Positions 54,655-64,000 of a stretch of 64,000 nt of DNA are shown here, piece by piece. Every line of letters starts with the position of its first letter. Positions within the stretch are counted from its first letter, which is position 1. The DNA is taken from NCBI GenBank assembly GCA_035506275.1, contig DATJPT010000007.1:1-64000 (forward strand), read 5' to 3'. A model generated the notes under the pieces. That model saw only the letters and a program-made list of their open reading frames with translations. It had not been told where the DNA came from and did no database searches. The position numbers were made by a program, and so were the translations under genes. The DNA is from Bacteroidota bacterium. Lineage in GTDB: Bacteria > Bacteroidota > Ignavibacteria > UBA10030 > UBA8401.

Positions 54655-55953
54655 TCAGTTGAAGAATTGCTTCGGGTGCGTGATGACGCCCGTAAGCGCA
54701 GAGGCCGCAACGGTATACGGCGAGGCCAGATAGACCTGCGATTTCTTCGAGCCCATCCTTCCCGGAAAATTTCTGTTCGTCGAGGAGATGCAGACCTCGA
54801 CGCCGTTCAACCGGCCGAAGGTATCGGACGGTCCGCCGAGACATGCGGCGCACGATGCGTCGCCGATCCTGCATCCCGCGTCTTCAAGCACCTGCCAGAC
54901 GGTCTTGTCCTTCACTTTGGTCGCCTTCATCAAACGGGCAACCTCGGTCGTCGCCGGGACGATGAACGTATCGATCTTGACCTTCTCGCCGTACATCGTT
55001 TCAGCCGCCGCGATGAAATCGGTGATCCTCCCTCCGGTGCACGACCCGATGTAGGCGCGGTCGAGCTTTGTTCCCGCCACCTCGCTCACCTTCGCCTTAT
55101 TGTCGGGCGAATGCGGTTTGGCGACAAGCGGTTCGATCTCTTTAACGTTGAATTTGTGGATGCTGTGGAACTTCGCATCGCCGTCGTTGAAGACGGTCTC
55201 GAATTTCACTTTCGAGCGGGCGCTGACGAAATCCGTCGTCGTCTTGTCGGGAGCGCACACGCCGTTTTTCCCGCCGGCCTCGATCACCATGTTGCACAGG
55301 GTCATCCGCGCTTCCATATCCATCCGGTCGATCGTGTCGCCGGCGAAATCCATTGCGCGGTACGTTGCACCGTCGACGCCGATCTTTCCGATCACGGCAA
55401 GGATCAGGTCCTTCGCCATCAGGTACGGCGGAAGCTCTCCTTCGAAAATGAACTTCATCGTTTCCGGAACTTTCACCCATAATTTTCCGGTGCCGAGAAT
55501 GAACGCCGCATCGGTGTTGCCGATGCCGGTCGCAAATTCCCCGAACGCTCCGGCAGTGCAGGTGTGAGAATCGGTCCCGAACAGGACTTCTCCCGGGCGC
55601 GTGAATCCTTCCTCGGGCATCGCGATGTGACAGACCCCTTTATAGCGGGGAGTATGAACGTCGAAGAAATGCGGAAGGTTCTGCTCCTTCACAAAATCGC
55701 GGAGGATGTCGACGTTCCGGTGCGCATGGGTGTCGGCGGTGAAAATATAATGGTCGGGGATCACAACAACTTTCTCCCGGTCCCAGACCTTCGCACCGGC
55801 GCCGAATTCCCGTTTGAAGATCCCGAAGGTACCCGGTCCGCAGACGTCGTGCGTCATCAGCACGTCGACATCGACCCACACGTTGTCTCCGGGGTGCGCT
55901 TCCCTTTTCCCCGAGTGTTTTGCAAGAATCTTCTCTGTAATCGTCATGCCCAT
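54655..55953 (-). CDS. leuC: 3-isopropylmalate dehydratase large subunit
   Basis: 432 residues of the shorter LeuC/homoaconitase type. The [4Fe-4S] ligands are C305 (GSCTGG), C368 and C371 (CAAC); GTDSHTCTAGAFGEFATGIGNTD and the end NRNFPGRMG are conserved. With LeuD it isomerises isopropylmalate. Methionine 3 is an alternative start. It follows leuA after a spacer made of an inverted repeat. Confidence 0.96.
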   Translation of the reverse strand: MGMTITEKILAKHSGKREAHPGDNVWVDVDVLMTHDVCGPGTFGIFKREFGAGAKVWDREKVVVIPDHYIFTADTHAHRNVDILRDFVKEQNLPHFFDVHTPRYKGVCHIAMPEEGFTRPGEVLFGTDSHTCTAGAFGEFATGIGNTDAAFILGTGKLWVKVPETMKFIFEGELPPYLMAKDLILAVIGKIGVDGATYRAMDFAGDTIDRMDMEARMTLCNMVIEAGGKNGVCAPDKTTTDFVSARSKVKFETVFNDGDAKFHSIHKFNVKEIEPLVAKPHSPDNKAKVSEVAGTKLDRAYIGSCTGGRITDFIAAAETMYGEKVKIDTFIVPATTEVARLMKATKVKDKTVWQVLEDAGCRIGDASCAACLGGPSDTFGRLNGVEVCISSTNRNFPGRMGSKKSQVYLASPYTVAASALTGVITHPKQFFN

Positions 55954-55964
55954 GGTATCAATGA

Positions 55965-56047
55965 ACAGCTAACAATCAACAATTATCATGACTGTCGCCG
56001 TGCCCTTCCTATATTTTGTTCATTGTTCATTGTTGATTGTTGGCTGT
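55965..56047. repeat. 19-bp inverted repeat filling the leuA-leuC spacer
   Basis: ACAGCTAACAATCAACAAT (55965-55983) and ATTGTTGATTGTTGGCTGT (56029-56047) match at 18 of 19 positions around a 45-base loop. The right arm touches the leuA stop. There is no T-run. It has the same words as the arms around the four-helix-bundle gene at 38463..38834. Confidence 0.75.
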
Positions 56048-57603
56048 CAAACCGCTGCCGATTCCGCTTTCATCTCTGCATTCTGCTGCCGCCGGAAGCG
56101 TGCCGTCGCCGCATGGTTGATGGCATTGAGATACGCCTTTACGCTTCCTGTGATCACGTCGGTGCTCGCTGAGCGTCCGTTGAAGACAAAACCGTCGATC
56201 GCGATCTTCACAAAGACCTCGCCGATCGCGTCGTGTCCCCACGAGACCGATTTGATCGAGTAATCGAGCAATTGACCGCTGATGCCGGTGATCCGCTCGA
56301 TCGCGCGGTACGCTGCGTCGACCGGACCGTCGCCGGTCGCGGAGTCCTGCAGCGTTTCATCGTTACGCTTCAGTCCTACCATCGCCGTCGGAACGACGTT
56401 AAGTCCGCTCGTAACCTGGAGGTTCTCCAGTGTATAGAGGGATTTCATCGAAGAAATTTCGTCCTGCAGTATCGCGATGAGATCGTCGTCAAAGATCTCC
56501 TTCTTCTCGTCGGCGATTTTCGTGAAGAGCTTATAGACATCGTCAAGCTCCTCCTGCGTCAAGTCGTAGCCGAGTTCGATGTAACGCTGCTTCAACGCAT
56601 GGCGCCCCGAGTGCTTGCCGAGCACCAGCGTGCTGTGCTTGATGCCGACGCTCTGAGGCGTCATGATCTCGTAGGTGATGGAATTTTTCAGCATTCCGTC
56701 TTGATGAATTCCCGCTTCGTGCGCGAAGGCATTTTCGCCGACCACTGCTTTATTGCGCTGGATATGCATGCCGGTGAGGGTCGTAAGGAGCCGGCTGGCC
56801 TTGAAAATCTCTTCCGTATTGATATTCGTTTGGACGCCCATCTTCTCATGGCGCGTACGGATCGCCATCGCGATCTCTTCCAGCGAGGCGTTGCCCGCTC
56901 TCTCGCCGATCCCGTTGATCGTACATTCCACCTGGCGCGCACCGTTGAGCACTCCCGAAAGCGAGTTGGCGACGGCAAGACCGAGGTCGTCGTGGCAATG
57001 GACGCTGACGGTCGCCTTGCCGATGTTCGGCACACGCTCGATGATCGTCCGGATCATTTTTCCGTATTCATCGGGAATCGCGTACCCAACCGTGTCGGGG
57101 ATGTTAACGACCGTTGCCCCCTCGGCGATCACCGCTTCAAGAACCTGGCAGATATAATTGATGTCCGTGCGCGAACCGTCCTCGCAGGAAAATTCAACGT
57201 CCTCGCAGTACGATTTCGCGCGGCGGACCGCATTTACTGCATCTTCGAGAACCTGCTCGCGGGTTTTTTTAAGCTTGTAGGTAAGGTGGATGTCCGAGGT
57301 TGCGATGAAAGTGTGGATGCGGGGTCTTGCGGCGTGCTGAATCGCCTGCCAGGCGCGGTCGATATCGGCGGTGGTCGCTCTGCTCAAAGCTGCTACCGAA
57401 CAGCCGCGTACCTGCTTGGCAATTTCCCGTACCGATTCGAAGTCACCTTCGGAGGCGACAGGAAATCCCGCTTCGATGACATCAACTTGTAATCGCTCAA
57501 GTTGGCGTGCCATGCGGATCTTTTCTTCAAAATTCATGCTGCAGCCGGGAGACTGCTCGCCGTCGCGTAATGTCGTGTCGAATATGTAGACTCTGTTGTT
57601 CAT
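56047..57603 (-). CDS. leuA: 2-isopropylmalate synthase
   Basis: 518 residues, full length. [18 protein letters not shown] at the start, the metal-binding [16 protein letters not shown], and the C-terminal regulatory LeuA-dimer domain from about 385 ([35 protein letters not shown]) that senses leucine. It condenses 2-oxoisovalerate with acetyl-CoA, the first step of leucine synthesis. Related to cimA at 58823..60394 but clearly distinct. Confidence 0.95.
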   Translation of the reverse strand: MNNRVYIFDTTLRDGEQSPGCSMNFEEKIRMARQLERLQVDVIEAGFPVASEGDFESVREIAKQVRGCSVAALSRATTADIDRAWQAIQHAARPRIHTFIATSDIHLTYKLKKTREQVLEDAVNAVRRAKSYCEDVEFSCEDGSRTDINYICQVLEAVIAEGATVVNIPDTVGYAIPDEYGKMIRTIIERVPNIGKATVSVHCHDDLGLAVANSLSGVLNGARQVECTINGIGERAGNASLEEIAMAIRTRHEKMGVQTNINTEEIFKASRLLTTLTGMHIQRNKAVVGENAFAHEAGIHQDGMLKNSITYEIMTPQSVGIKHSTLVLGKHSGRHALKQRYIELGYDLTQEELDDVYKLFTKIADEKKEIFDDDLIAILQDEISSMKSLYTLENLQVTSGLNVVPTAMVGLKRNDETLQDSATGDGPVDAAYRAIERITGISGQLLDYSIKSVSWGHDAIGEVFVKIAIDGFVFNGRSASTDVITGSVKAYLNAINHAATARFRRQQNAEMKAESAAV

Positions 57604-57654
57604 AGTATCCTCTGTGTGTACTGTCGAGAGTGTGGAAAATGATAAGTAGAATAC

Positions 57655-57740
57655 AGGAGACAGGAGACAAACAATCTGACATTCTGTTACTGTTTATTGC
57701 TTACTGCTCACTGCTTTCTGTATTCTGTCTCCTGTCTTCT
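57655..57740. repeat. Inverted repeat in the aroF-leuA spacer
   Basis: AGGAGACAGGAGACA (57655-57669) and TGTCTCCTGTCTTCT (57726-57740) match at 14 of 15 positions; the loop holds further slippage-like words (TTACTGTTTATTGCTTACTG). The right arm lies 10 bases from the aroF stop, the same geometry as in the leuA-leuC spacer. Confidence 0.7.
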
Positions 57741-57749
57741 GCTTTTAAA

Positions 57750-58766
57750 CTACAAATGCTTTCCCTCCAGCGGCAAATATTTCTTCACGTCTTCCATTAA
57801 TTTTTCAAATTGTTTCGGCATCAATGATTGCGCTCCGTCAGAGTATGCTTCTTCGGGATTTGGGTGTACTTCAATGATCAAGCCGTCCGCGCCGACGGCG
57901 ACCGCCGCTTTCGAAACCGGATGAATGAGACTTCTCACGCCCGTTCCATGGCTCGGGTCGACGATCACCGGCAAGTGGCTCAGTTCTTTCAGCGCGGGAA
58001 CGGCGGAGAGGTCGCACGTATTGCGTGTGTAGTCCTCGAACGTCCGGATCCCCCGCTCGCACAGGACAACGTTATAATTTCCCTGCGACATGATATACTC
58101 CGCGGACATCAGCAATTCCTTCACCGTGCTTGACATACCCCGTTTCAGGAGGACCGGTTTCCTGATGCGTCCGACCTCTTTGAGCAGGGCGAAATTCTGC
58201 ATGTTGCGCGCGCCGATCTGCAGCATGTCGGCGTATTCCGTCACGAGCGGAACGTCCGTCGGCGTAATCACCTCGGTGACGAACGGCATTCCGGTTTTCT
58301 CGCGCGCCTCAGCGAGGAGCTTCAATCCTTCTTCTTCCAACCCTTGAAAACTGTACGGCGAGGTCCGCGGCTTGAACGCGCCGCCGCGAAGCACCTGCGC
58401 CCCGGCTTTCTTGACCACCTCGGCGCTCTTGAGAATCTGCTCCCGCGTTTCGACCGAGCAGGGTCCCGCCATCACCACAAACTGCGGACCGCCGACCGAA
58501 TACTTTCCCACCTTGACGACCGTTTTCTCCTTCCGCATCTCCTTGCTGGCGAGCTTGAACGGTTTCAAAATCGGCATCACGCTTTCGACGCCCGGAGCGA
58601 CTTCAAGCGACTGCAGCCGTGTCTTCCCGCGTTCGTCGCCGATGCACCCGATAACCGTTCGTTCCGTTCCTACGATAGGATGCGGCTGAAAACCGAACTC
58701 CTTGACTTTTTCAATAATGTGGTTGAACTCGGCCTTCGTCGCGCCGGGTTTCATGACGATGATCAT
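57750..58766 (-). CDS. aroF: 3-deoxy-7-phosphoheptulonate synthase (type I-beta)
   Basis: 338 residues: an N-terminal ferredoxin-like regulatory domain (about 1-70, [21 protein letters not shown]) and a KDO8P-synthase-like barrel ([57 protein letters not shown]). It starts the shikimate pathway from PEP and erythrose 4-phosphate. The regulatory domain is the Thermotoga-type, usually controlled by Phe/Tyr. Its place between cimA and leuA mixes aromatic with branched-chain genes. Confidence 0.95.
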   Translation of the reverse strand: MIIVMKPGATKAEFNHIIEKVKEFGFQPHPIVGTERTVIGCIGDERGKTRLQSLEVAPGVESVMPILKPFKLASKEMRKEKTVVKVGKYSVGGPQFVVMAGPCSVETREQILKSAEVVKKAGAQVLRGGAFKPRTSPYSFQGLEEEGLKLLAEAREKTGMPFVTEVITPTDVPLVTEYADMLQIGARNMQNFALLKEVGRIRKPVLLKRGMSSTVKELLMSAEYIMSQGNYNVVLCERGIRTFEDYTRNTCDLSAVPALKELSHLPVIVDPSHGTGVRSLIHPVSKAAVAVGADGLIIEVHPNPEEAYSDGAQSLMPKQFEKLMEDVKKYLPLEGKHL

Positions 58767-58822
58767 GCTGTCTGTTTCCTGTTCTGGATTTCAATGAATG
58801 AACCCGAATTATACATCAAAAT

Positions 58823-60394
58823 TTATCTCTCACTTTTCAACAAATGAAAACTCAAACTGTCGACGAGCGCCTTCCAGCTTGCTTCGATGACATCCGGCGA
58901 AACGCCGACCGTGTTCCACGAAGCGCTGCCGTTCTGTGTTTCGATCAGAACGCGAACCTTCGCCGCCGTAGCGCTTTTGCTGTCGAGCACCCGCACTTTG
59001 TAGTCGGTGAGCTTGATCTGAGACAGTTGCGGATAGAAGCGCCCGAGCGCTTTCCGCAAAGCCTGGTCCAGGGCGTTCACGGGCCCGTTTCCCTCGGCAG
59101 CGGCAAGTTCGGACTTATCTCCCACGCGCACTTTGATGATAGCCTCCGAGTGCGGCTGGGCTTCGTATGATTCCTTGTGAATAATGACCTTGAACCCTTC
59201 CAGCTCGAAGAATTCCTTGAACTCTTTCGTCCTTTTTTTTACGAGGAGCTCGAACGACCCTTCGGCATCTTCGTACTGGTAGCCGTAATGTTCCATCTCT
59301 TTGAGATCGTCGACGATGTGCTGCACGGTCGGCGACTTGTCGTCGATGTCGATCCCGAGCTCCTTTGCCTTGTAGAGAACGTTGCTCCGTCCCGACAGGT
59401 CGGAGACAAGTACGCGGCGGACGTTGCCGACATTTTCCGGCTTCGTATGCTCATACGTTTCCGGAGTTTTCATCACGGCGCTGACATGCACTCCCCCTTT
59501 ATGCGCAAAGGCGCTCTCACCGACGTAGGCAAGACTTTTTCTGTGTGTCAGGTTTGCGAGCTCGCTGATGTAATGCGACAGTTCCGTCAGTGTTTTCAAT
59601 TGTTCATCTTCAACGCAACGATACTGCAGTTTCAACTGCAAATTCGGAATGATCGAACAGAGGTTTGCATTGCCGCACCGCTCGCCGTAGCCGTTGATTG
59701 TCCCTTGCACATGCACGCACCCGTTCTGAATTGCGGCGATGGTGTTCGCAACGGCAACTTCCGAATCGTTATGGGTATGGATGCCGAGAGGACACTTCAC
59801 CTTGGCTTTCACTTCCCGCACGATGGAAGAAAGTTCATCGGGAAGCGTTCCGCCGTTGGTATCGCAGAGGACGATCACGTCCGCGCCGGCCTTCTCGGCA
59901 GCGTTCAGCGTTTTGAGAGCGTATCCTTTGTCCGATTTATATCCGTCAAAAAAATGCTCGGCGTCGTAGACGATCTCTTTGCCGTTCTTTTTGAGATAGC
60001 GGACGGTATCTTCGATGATCTCCAGGTTCTCGACATCGGAAATTTGGAGAGCGGCTTTCACGTGAAGGAGCCAAGTTTTTCCGAAGATCGTCACGACGGG
60101 CGTTTGAGCATCGAGGAGCGCTTTGATATTGGCATCTTCATGCACCGGGTTCTTTGCGCGGCGCGTGCTGCCGAACGCGGCGAGCTTTGCATGTGCGAAA
60201 CGAACCTTCTTCGCCAGCTCAAAGAACTCCATATCCTTCGGGTTCGATCCCGGCCAGCCTCCTTCGATATAGTCGATACCGAACGCATCAAGCCGCTTCG
60301 CGATCTTCACCTTGTCGTCGGCGGAGAATGCCACTTCTTCCCCCTGCGTCCCATCGCGAAGGGTCGTGTCGTATGTGAAGATCTTCTGATTCAT
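58823..60394 (-). CDS. cimA: (R)-citramalate synthase
   Basis: 523 residues. [49 protein letters not shown] is the CimA-type version of the DRE-TIM barrel start; [21 protein letters not shown] gives the metal His pair and the LeuA-like regulatory domain follows from about 395. It condenses pyruvate with acetyl-CoA for threonine-independent isoleucine synthesis, with the leu isomerase and dehydrogenase acting downstream. No threonine deaminase gene is in the window, which fits. Confidence 0.95.
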   Translation of the reverse strand: MNQKIFTYDTTLRDGTQGEEVAFSADDKVKIAKRLDAFGIDYIEGGWPGSNPKDMEFFELAKKVRFAHAKLAAFGSTRRAKNPVHEDANIKALLDAQTPVVTIFGKTWLLHVKAALQISDVENLEIIEDTVRYLKKNGKEIVYDAEHFFDGYKSDKGYALKTLNAAEKAGADVIVLCDTNGGTLPDELSSIVREVKAKVKCPLGIHTHNDSEVAVANTIAAIQNGCVHVQGTINGYGERCGNANLCSIIPNLQLKLQYRCVEDEQLKTLTELSHYISELANLTHRKSLAYVGESAFAHKGGVHVSAVMKTPETYEHTKPENVGNVRRVLVSDLSGRSNVLYKAKELGIDIDDKSPTVQHIVDDLKEMEHYGYQYEDAEGSFELLVKKRTKEFKEFFELEGFKVIIHKESYEAQPHSEAIIKVRVGDKSELAAAEGNGPVNALDQALRKALGRFYPQLSQIKLTDYKVRVLDSKSATAAKVRVLIETQNGSASWNTVGVSPDVIEASWKALVDSLSFHLLKSER

Positions 60395-60503
60395 GATAAG
60401 CCCCGGAAAAGAAAATTAAAGATGAAGGATGAAAAATTGAAAATTTATGATCTAAAAATTTCTTCCCGTAATAAGGTTTTTAATTTCTGATTCTTGATTA
60501 CGA

Positions 60504-60688
60504 GAAGCTATCTCAAAAATAAGATGAGATTGACCCTTCGACGCGTTCGCTCCGCTCACTTGCTCCCCAAAGGACCCCTTCGGGGAGTAAGCGATCCCAC
60601 TCGAAGAGCTGGAGAGAGCATCGTCAACGCCCCTGCGGGTCGCAAGCCCGTCGGGAAGGATGAAGTGACATATTTTTGAGATAGCTTC
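60504..60688 (-). repeat. MITE-like element, copy 3 (185 bp, inverted, internally deleted)
   Basis: Starts GAAGCTATCTCAAAAAT at 60504 and ends ATTTTTGAGATAGCTTC at 60688. Its interior is the reverse complement of copies 1 and 2 with about 58 bases missing from the middle. It fills most of the gap between ilvC and cimA; its last base is the final base of the ilvC stop codon. Confidence 0.85.
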
Positions 60689-61749
60689 TAATTGCCCTTC
60701 TTCCAGTTTTCCGGCCTCAGGCTTCGCACGGCGTCGCCGGTTTTCCACATTTCGGAGTTCTTCCACTCGTCCAATTCCTTCGTCAGCTTCTCGCGGTAAT
60801 CAGGAGCGCCGCACGTTTCAAGGACTCTCCGTGTTTCGACTCCTTGTTGCACATCCCGGTATAAAAGCTCGAACAGTGGTTTGTTGACCGCTTCGAATTT
60901 CTTCGACCAATCGAGAGCTCCCCGTTGAGCCGTGGTGCTGCATGCGGCGAACATCCAGTCCATCCCATGAGCGCCGACGAGAGGATACAGACTCTGCGTC
61001 GCTTCTTCGACCGTCTCGTTGAACGCTTCGCTCGGCGTGTGCCCCATCGCGCGAAGCACGTCGTACTGTGCCTTCATAATTCCCGCGATCGCTCCCATCA
61101 ACACGCCCCGCTCTCCCGTGAGGTCGCTGATCACTTCCTTCTCGAACGTCGTCGGGAACAAATAACCCGATCCGATGGCGATCCCGCAGGCAATCGCGCG
61201 TTCGCGCGCGTGCCCCGTCGCATCCTGATAGACGGCAAAGCTCGCGTTGATGCCGCTTCCGGCAAGATAGTTGGAGCGGACAGTTCTCCCCGAGCCCTTC
61301 GGCGCGACAAGCACCACGTCGACGTCGGACGGCGGAATGACGTTCGTCTGATCCTTAAAGACGATCGAGAAGCCGTGAGAAAAATAGAGCGCCTGTCCCT
61401 TTTTCAGATGCTTCTTGACGATCGGCCACTGCTCTTTCTGCCCTGCGTCGGAAAGGAGATATTGAATGATCGTGGCTTTGTCGACGGCCTCTTCGATCTT
61501 CGAAAAAAGGTTCTTCCCTTCCACCCAGCCGTCCTTCAACGCGTCGTCCCACCCCTTGCCCCCTTTCCGCTGGCCGACGACAACATTGATGCCCGCATCG
61601 CGCATGTTCAGCGATTGTCCGTACCCCTGCGGACCGTAGCCGAGAATTGCGACGACTTCGTTCTTCAAGACTTCTTTTGCTTTTGAAAGCGGAAATTCTT
61701 CCCGGGTAACGACTTCTTCTTTGACTCCGCCGAAATTTATTGTTGCCAT
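60688..61749 (-). CDS. ilvC: Ketol-acid reductoisomerase
   Basis: 353 residues of the short class I type. Rossmann motif AILGYGPQGYGQSLNMRDAG, VAPKGSGRTVRSNY, and the knotted domain with SDLTGERGVLMGAIAGIMKAQYDVL and the metal acids in NETVEEATQSLYP. It carries out the second common step of valine and isoleucine synthesis. The C-terminal codon run KKGN ends in TAG formed at the junction with the MITE-like repeat. ilvB/ilvN/ilvD are not in the window. Confidence 0.95.
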   Translation of the reverse strand: MATINFGGVKEEVVTREEFPLSKAKEVLKNEVVAILGYGPQGYGQSLNMRDAGINVVVGQRKGGKGWDDALKDGWVEGKNLFSKIEEAVDKATIIQYLLSDAGQKEQWPIVKKHLKKGQALYFSHGFSIVFKDQTNVIPPSDVDVVLVAPKGSGRTVRSNYLAGSGINASFAVYQDATGHARERAIACGIAIGSGYLFPTTFEKEVISDLTGERGVLMGAIAGIMKAQYDVLRAMGHTPSEAFNETVEEATQSLYPLVGAHGMDWMFAACSTTAQRGALDWSKKFEAVNKPLFELLYRDVQQGVETRRVLETCGAPDYREKLTKELDEWKNSEMWKTGDAVRSLRPENWKKGN

Positions 61750-61766
61750 AGGTAGCTGCCTTTTCC

Positions 61767-64000
61767 TTATTTTTTCTGTTCTAGTGTTGCTTCCACATCC
61801 TGGTCTTTTGATACATCAAGCGCTTTGTTCACTTCGGAAATTTTCTGCTGGCTCGAGAACGGCGTCACCTTCCAGAACATGTAGGAATATTCCTGCCAGC
61901 CGTTCAAAATTTCACGCGCTCGCTGGCTGTCGGTCTGCTCCAGATGGCGATAAATCGTCGCCTGCAAAAATTTTATGTCCTTCTCGTTGTCCAGACGGCT
62001 GATGCCGATCAGCTGTTTGTTGTACCGCTCTTTGAAATTTCCGTCGGCATCGAAGACGTACGCAACCCCTCCGGTCATCCCGGCGCCGAAATTCTTCCCC
62101 GTGCTGCCGAGGACGACGACGGTGCCGTTCGTCATGTATTCGCAGCCGTGATCGCCCACTCCCTCAACCACCGCCAGCGCCCCGCTGTTGCGCACGCAGA
62201 AGCGCTCGCCAGCCCGTCCGCTGGCATAGAGCGAGCCGCCCGTGGCACCGTACAACACGGTATTACCGATGATGACGTCCTGCGCTGCCGTTGCCCTGCC
62301 GAACGGGGGCATGATCGTGATTTCCCCGCCGCACATCCCTTTGCCGACATAATCGTTCGCTTCGCCGACGAGGATCATCCGGATGCCGTTCACAAGGAAC
62401 GCGCCGAAGCTTTGACCGGCGCTTCCGTTGAACCGGAGCTCGATCGTCCCGTCCGGCAATCCTTTGTCCCCGTAAAGGTACGCAAGCTCGCCGGCAAGCT
62501 TGGTGCCGACCGAACGGTTGGTGTTGTTGATCTTGTAATTCTTAACGACCGAACTCTTCTCCCGGATCGATTCCTTTACGTCGAGAAGGATGGTATCGTC
62601 GAGAGGCGAGTCGGATTTCTCCTTGCGGGGCTCGATCCGCTGGCGTTGTTTGCTTCGCGTATCGCGCGGGGAGAGGATTGCGGAAAGGTCGACCGTATTC
62701 GCCTTGGGATGATTCTCCACCTTCACCTGGGTGAGCAGATCGGTACGTCCGATGACCTCGTTGACGGACGTGAAACCGAGTGACGCCAGGATCTCCCGCA
62801 CTTCGTTCGCCACGGCCGTAAAATAATTGATCAGCATTTCCGGTTTGCCGTCGAAGCGGGTGCGGAGCTGCTCGTCCTGCGTCGCGATGCCGACCGGGCA
62901 GGTGTTGAGATGGCATTGACGCACGTACCGGCAGCCGATCGCGATCAGTGTCGCCGTGCCGAAATTAAATTGTTCTGCGCCAAGCATCGCTCCGATCACA
63001 ATATCCCGCCCTGTTTTCATCCCGCCGTCGGTCCGCAGCGTGACGCGGCTTCGCAGACCGTTCAGCACGAGGACCTGCTGGGCTTCGGCGACGCCGAGTT
63101 CCCAGCTGCTGCCGCAATTCTTCACCGAACTCAATGGCGATGCGCCCGTTCCCCCTTCATGACCGCTGATAAGGATGACATCCGCATGAGCTTTCGCAAC
63201 GCCGGCTGCGATGGTTCCGACGCCGGCTTCCGAAACAAGCTTCACGCAGATCTTAGCGCGCGGGTTGACCTGCTTCAGATCGTAGATCAGCTGCGCAAGG
63301 TCTTCTATACTATAAATGTCGTGGTGCGGGGGGGGCGAGATCAATTGGACGCCGGGCGTCGCGCGCCGCAGCCGCGCGATCAATTCGGATACTTTGTGTC
63401 CGGGAAGCTGCCCCCCTTCTCCCGGCTTCGACCCCTGCGCCATCTTGATCTCGATTTCTTTTGCATTCACAAGATATTCGGCCGTCACTCCGAAACGCGC
63501 CGATGCAATTTGTTTGATGGCGCTGTTTGCAGAATCGCCGTTGGGACGGACGCGGAACCGGGACGGATCTTCTCCGCCCTCCCCGGTGTTGCTCTTGCCC
63601 CCGATGCGGTTCATCGCGATCGCGATGGTCTCATGCGCTTCCGGAGACAGGGAGCCGAGCGACATCGCCGCCGTGGTGAATCGCTTCATGATGTCTTCGG
63701 CAGGCTCTACGTCTCTCAACGGTATCGGCTGTTTCCCCGACTTGAACGCCATCAGATCTTTCAGCGCAACCGGATCGTGCTCGTTCAATGCGCGGGAGAG
63801 ATGTTTGTAATCTTCCTGGCTTCCCGATTTTCTCAGCAGCTGCATTGCGCGCAGCGCATCCGGAGACCAGGCGTGCAGCTCGCCGGTCTTCTTAAAGCGG
63901 TAGATCCCCTGATCGGTCAGTTTCGCGTCCGGCTGACCGTAGGCCGATGCATGCCGGGTCAGCGCCTCGCCGATGATCTCTTTCAATCCGATGCCGCCGA
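61767..64000 (-). CDS. gltB: Glutamate synthase large subunit, C-terminal part (runs off window)
   Basis: About 744 residues are visible and the frame stays open to the window edge, so the amidotransferase and linker domains are missing only because of the cut. The FMN/2-oxoglutarate domain has NTGEGGEDPSRF, AQGSKPGEGGQLPG and SPPPHHDIYSIEDLAQLIYDLK; the 3Fe-4S loop is GCRYVRQCHLNTCPVGIAT; the C-terminal beta-helix carries repeated G-x-x-G-x-x-x-G turns. It makes glutamate from glutamine and 2-oxoglutarate. Its stop is 17 bases before ilvC, so both are likely co-transcribed. Confidence 0.96.
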   Translation of the reverse strand, partial: GGIGLKEIIGEALTRHASAYGQPDAKLTDQGIYRFKKTGELHAWSPDALRAMQLLRKSGSQEDYKHLSRALNEHDPVALKDLMAFKSGKQPIPLRDVEPAEDIMKRFTTAAMSLGSLSPEAHETIAIAMNRIGGKSNTGEGGEDPSRFRVRPNGDSANSAIKQIASARFGVTAEYLVNAKEIEIKMAQGSKPGEGGQLPGHKVSELIARLRRATPGVQLISPPPHHDIYSIEDLAQLIYDLKQVNPRAKICVKLVSEAGVGTIAAGVAKAHADVILISGHEGGTGASPLSSVKNCGSSWELGVAEAQQVLVLNGLRSRVTLRTDGGMKTGRDIVIGAMLGAEQFNFGTATLIAIGCRYVRQCHLNTCPVGIATQDEQLRTRFDGKPEMLINYFTAVANEVREILASLGFTSVNEVIGRTDLLTQVKVENHPKANTVDLSAILSPRDTRSKQRQRIEPRKEKSDSPLDDTILLDVKESIREKSSVVKNYKINNTNRSVGTKLAGELAYLYGDKGLPDGTIELRFNGSAGQSFGAFLVNGIRMILVGEANDYVGKGMCGGEITIMPPFGRATAAQDVIIGNTVLYGATGGSLYASGRAGERFCVRNSGALAVVEGVGDHGCEYMTNGTVVVLGSTGKNFGAGMTGGVAYVFDADGNFKERYNKQLIGISRLDNEKDIKFLQATIYRHLEQTDSQRAREILNGWQEYSYMFWKVTPFSSQQKISEVNKALDVSKDQDVEATLEQKK

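Noticed and set aside
57603..57700. A frame before leuA containing Cys-Ile-Leu-Leu-Ile-Ile, considered as a branched-chain leader peptide
   Set aside because: It has no stop before leuA, no terminator follows, and the sequence lies in the slippage-like inverted spacer, so the Leu/Ile run is likely chance.
49187..60490. Very long open frames antisense to the amidase, leuA, cimA and ppc genes (several of 270-510 codons)
   Set aside because: They mirror strongly biased GC-rich codons of the real genes, show no family motifs and are rich in Arg/His as expected for antisense shadows.

Overview
The window looks like chromosome from an FCB-group bacterium, most likely Bacteroidota/Chlorobiota close to Ignavibacteria. 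The evidence is a type IX secretion C-terminal domain with the NYPNPFNPSTTIRY signature (31962..33962), a coiled-coil lipoprotein with a Bacteroidota-type C-terminal domain (9186..10085), a YhbD-bactofilin pair, and moderately GC-rich core genes of which most lie on the minus strand. This placement is inference from gene content; no rRNA is present.

Layout. (1) 1..~7250 is an AT-rich accessory block. It holds the right end of an IS3-type insertion sequence, the C-terminal remnant of a type III restriction-like helicase-nuclease cut by that IS, a two-TM putAbiC-like abortive-infection candidate, and a 1594-residue PD-(D/E)XK-STAND ATPase resembling Avs antiphage sensors. (2) A tRNA-Arg(TCT) with a strong terminator marks the change to core DNA. 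(3) 7.4-25.3 kb carries mixed functions: DinB-like and outer-membrane proteins, an APC permease, small oxidoreductases and hydrolases, an internally deleted pabB-pabC fusion, an ArsR-AHSA1 operon with a clear promoter/operator, two RibD-like reductases, a GH30-like glycosidase and purE. (4) 25.7-34 kb has a Sel1-repeat protein, a MacAB-like ABC efflux operon with two permeases, a T9SS-exported arylsulfotransferase-like protein and a YhbD-bactofilin unit. (5) 35.6-39.8 kb ends in the agmatine-to-putrescine genes aguA/aguB, interrupted by a four-helix-bundle (IVS-type) gene. (6) 39.8-64 kb is an amino-acid biosynthesis region on the minus strand: gltB (partial), ilvC, cimA, aroF, leuA, leuC, ppc, then leuD-proC-leuB, then lysC-thrC-thrB and fabF.

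The most notable regulatory find is an unannotated threonine leader peptide (45248..45319) followed by an intrinsic terminator (45193..45226) between leuB and lysC. Ten of its first 14 codons are Thr, and its ATG overlaps the leuB stop codon as ATGA. This is a thrL-type attenuator lying inside a longer Leu-Pro-Thr gene string, so threonyl-tRNA charging could tune lysC-thrC-thrB independently of the upstream leu/pro genes.

Dispersed structure: three copies of a MITE-like element (243, 243 and 185 bp) share GAAGCYATCTCAAAAAT terminal inverted repeats; one abuts ilvC so that its end completes the stop codon. Many spacers in the biosynthetic region consist of inverted arms of degenerate short words such as AACAATGAACAATT or GGAGACAGGAGACA, and the four-helix-bundle gene sits between two such arms.
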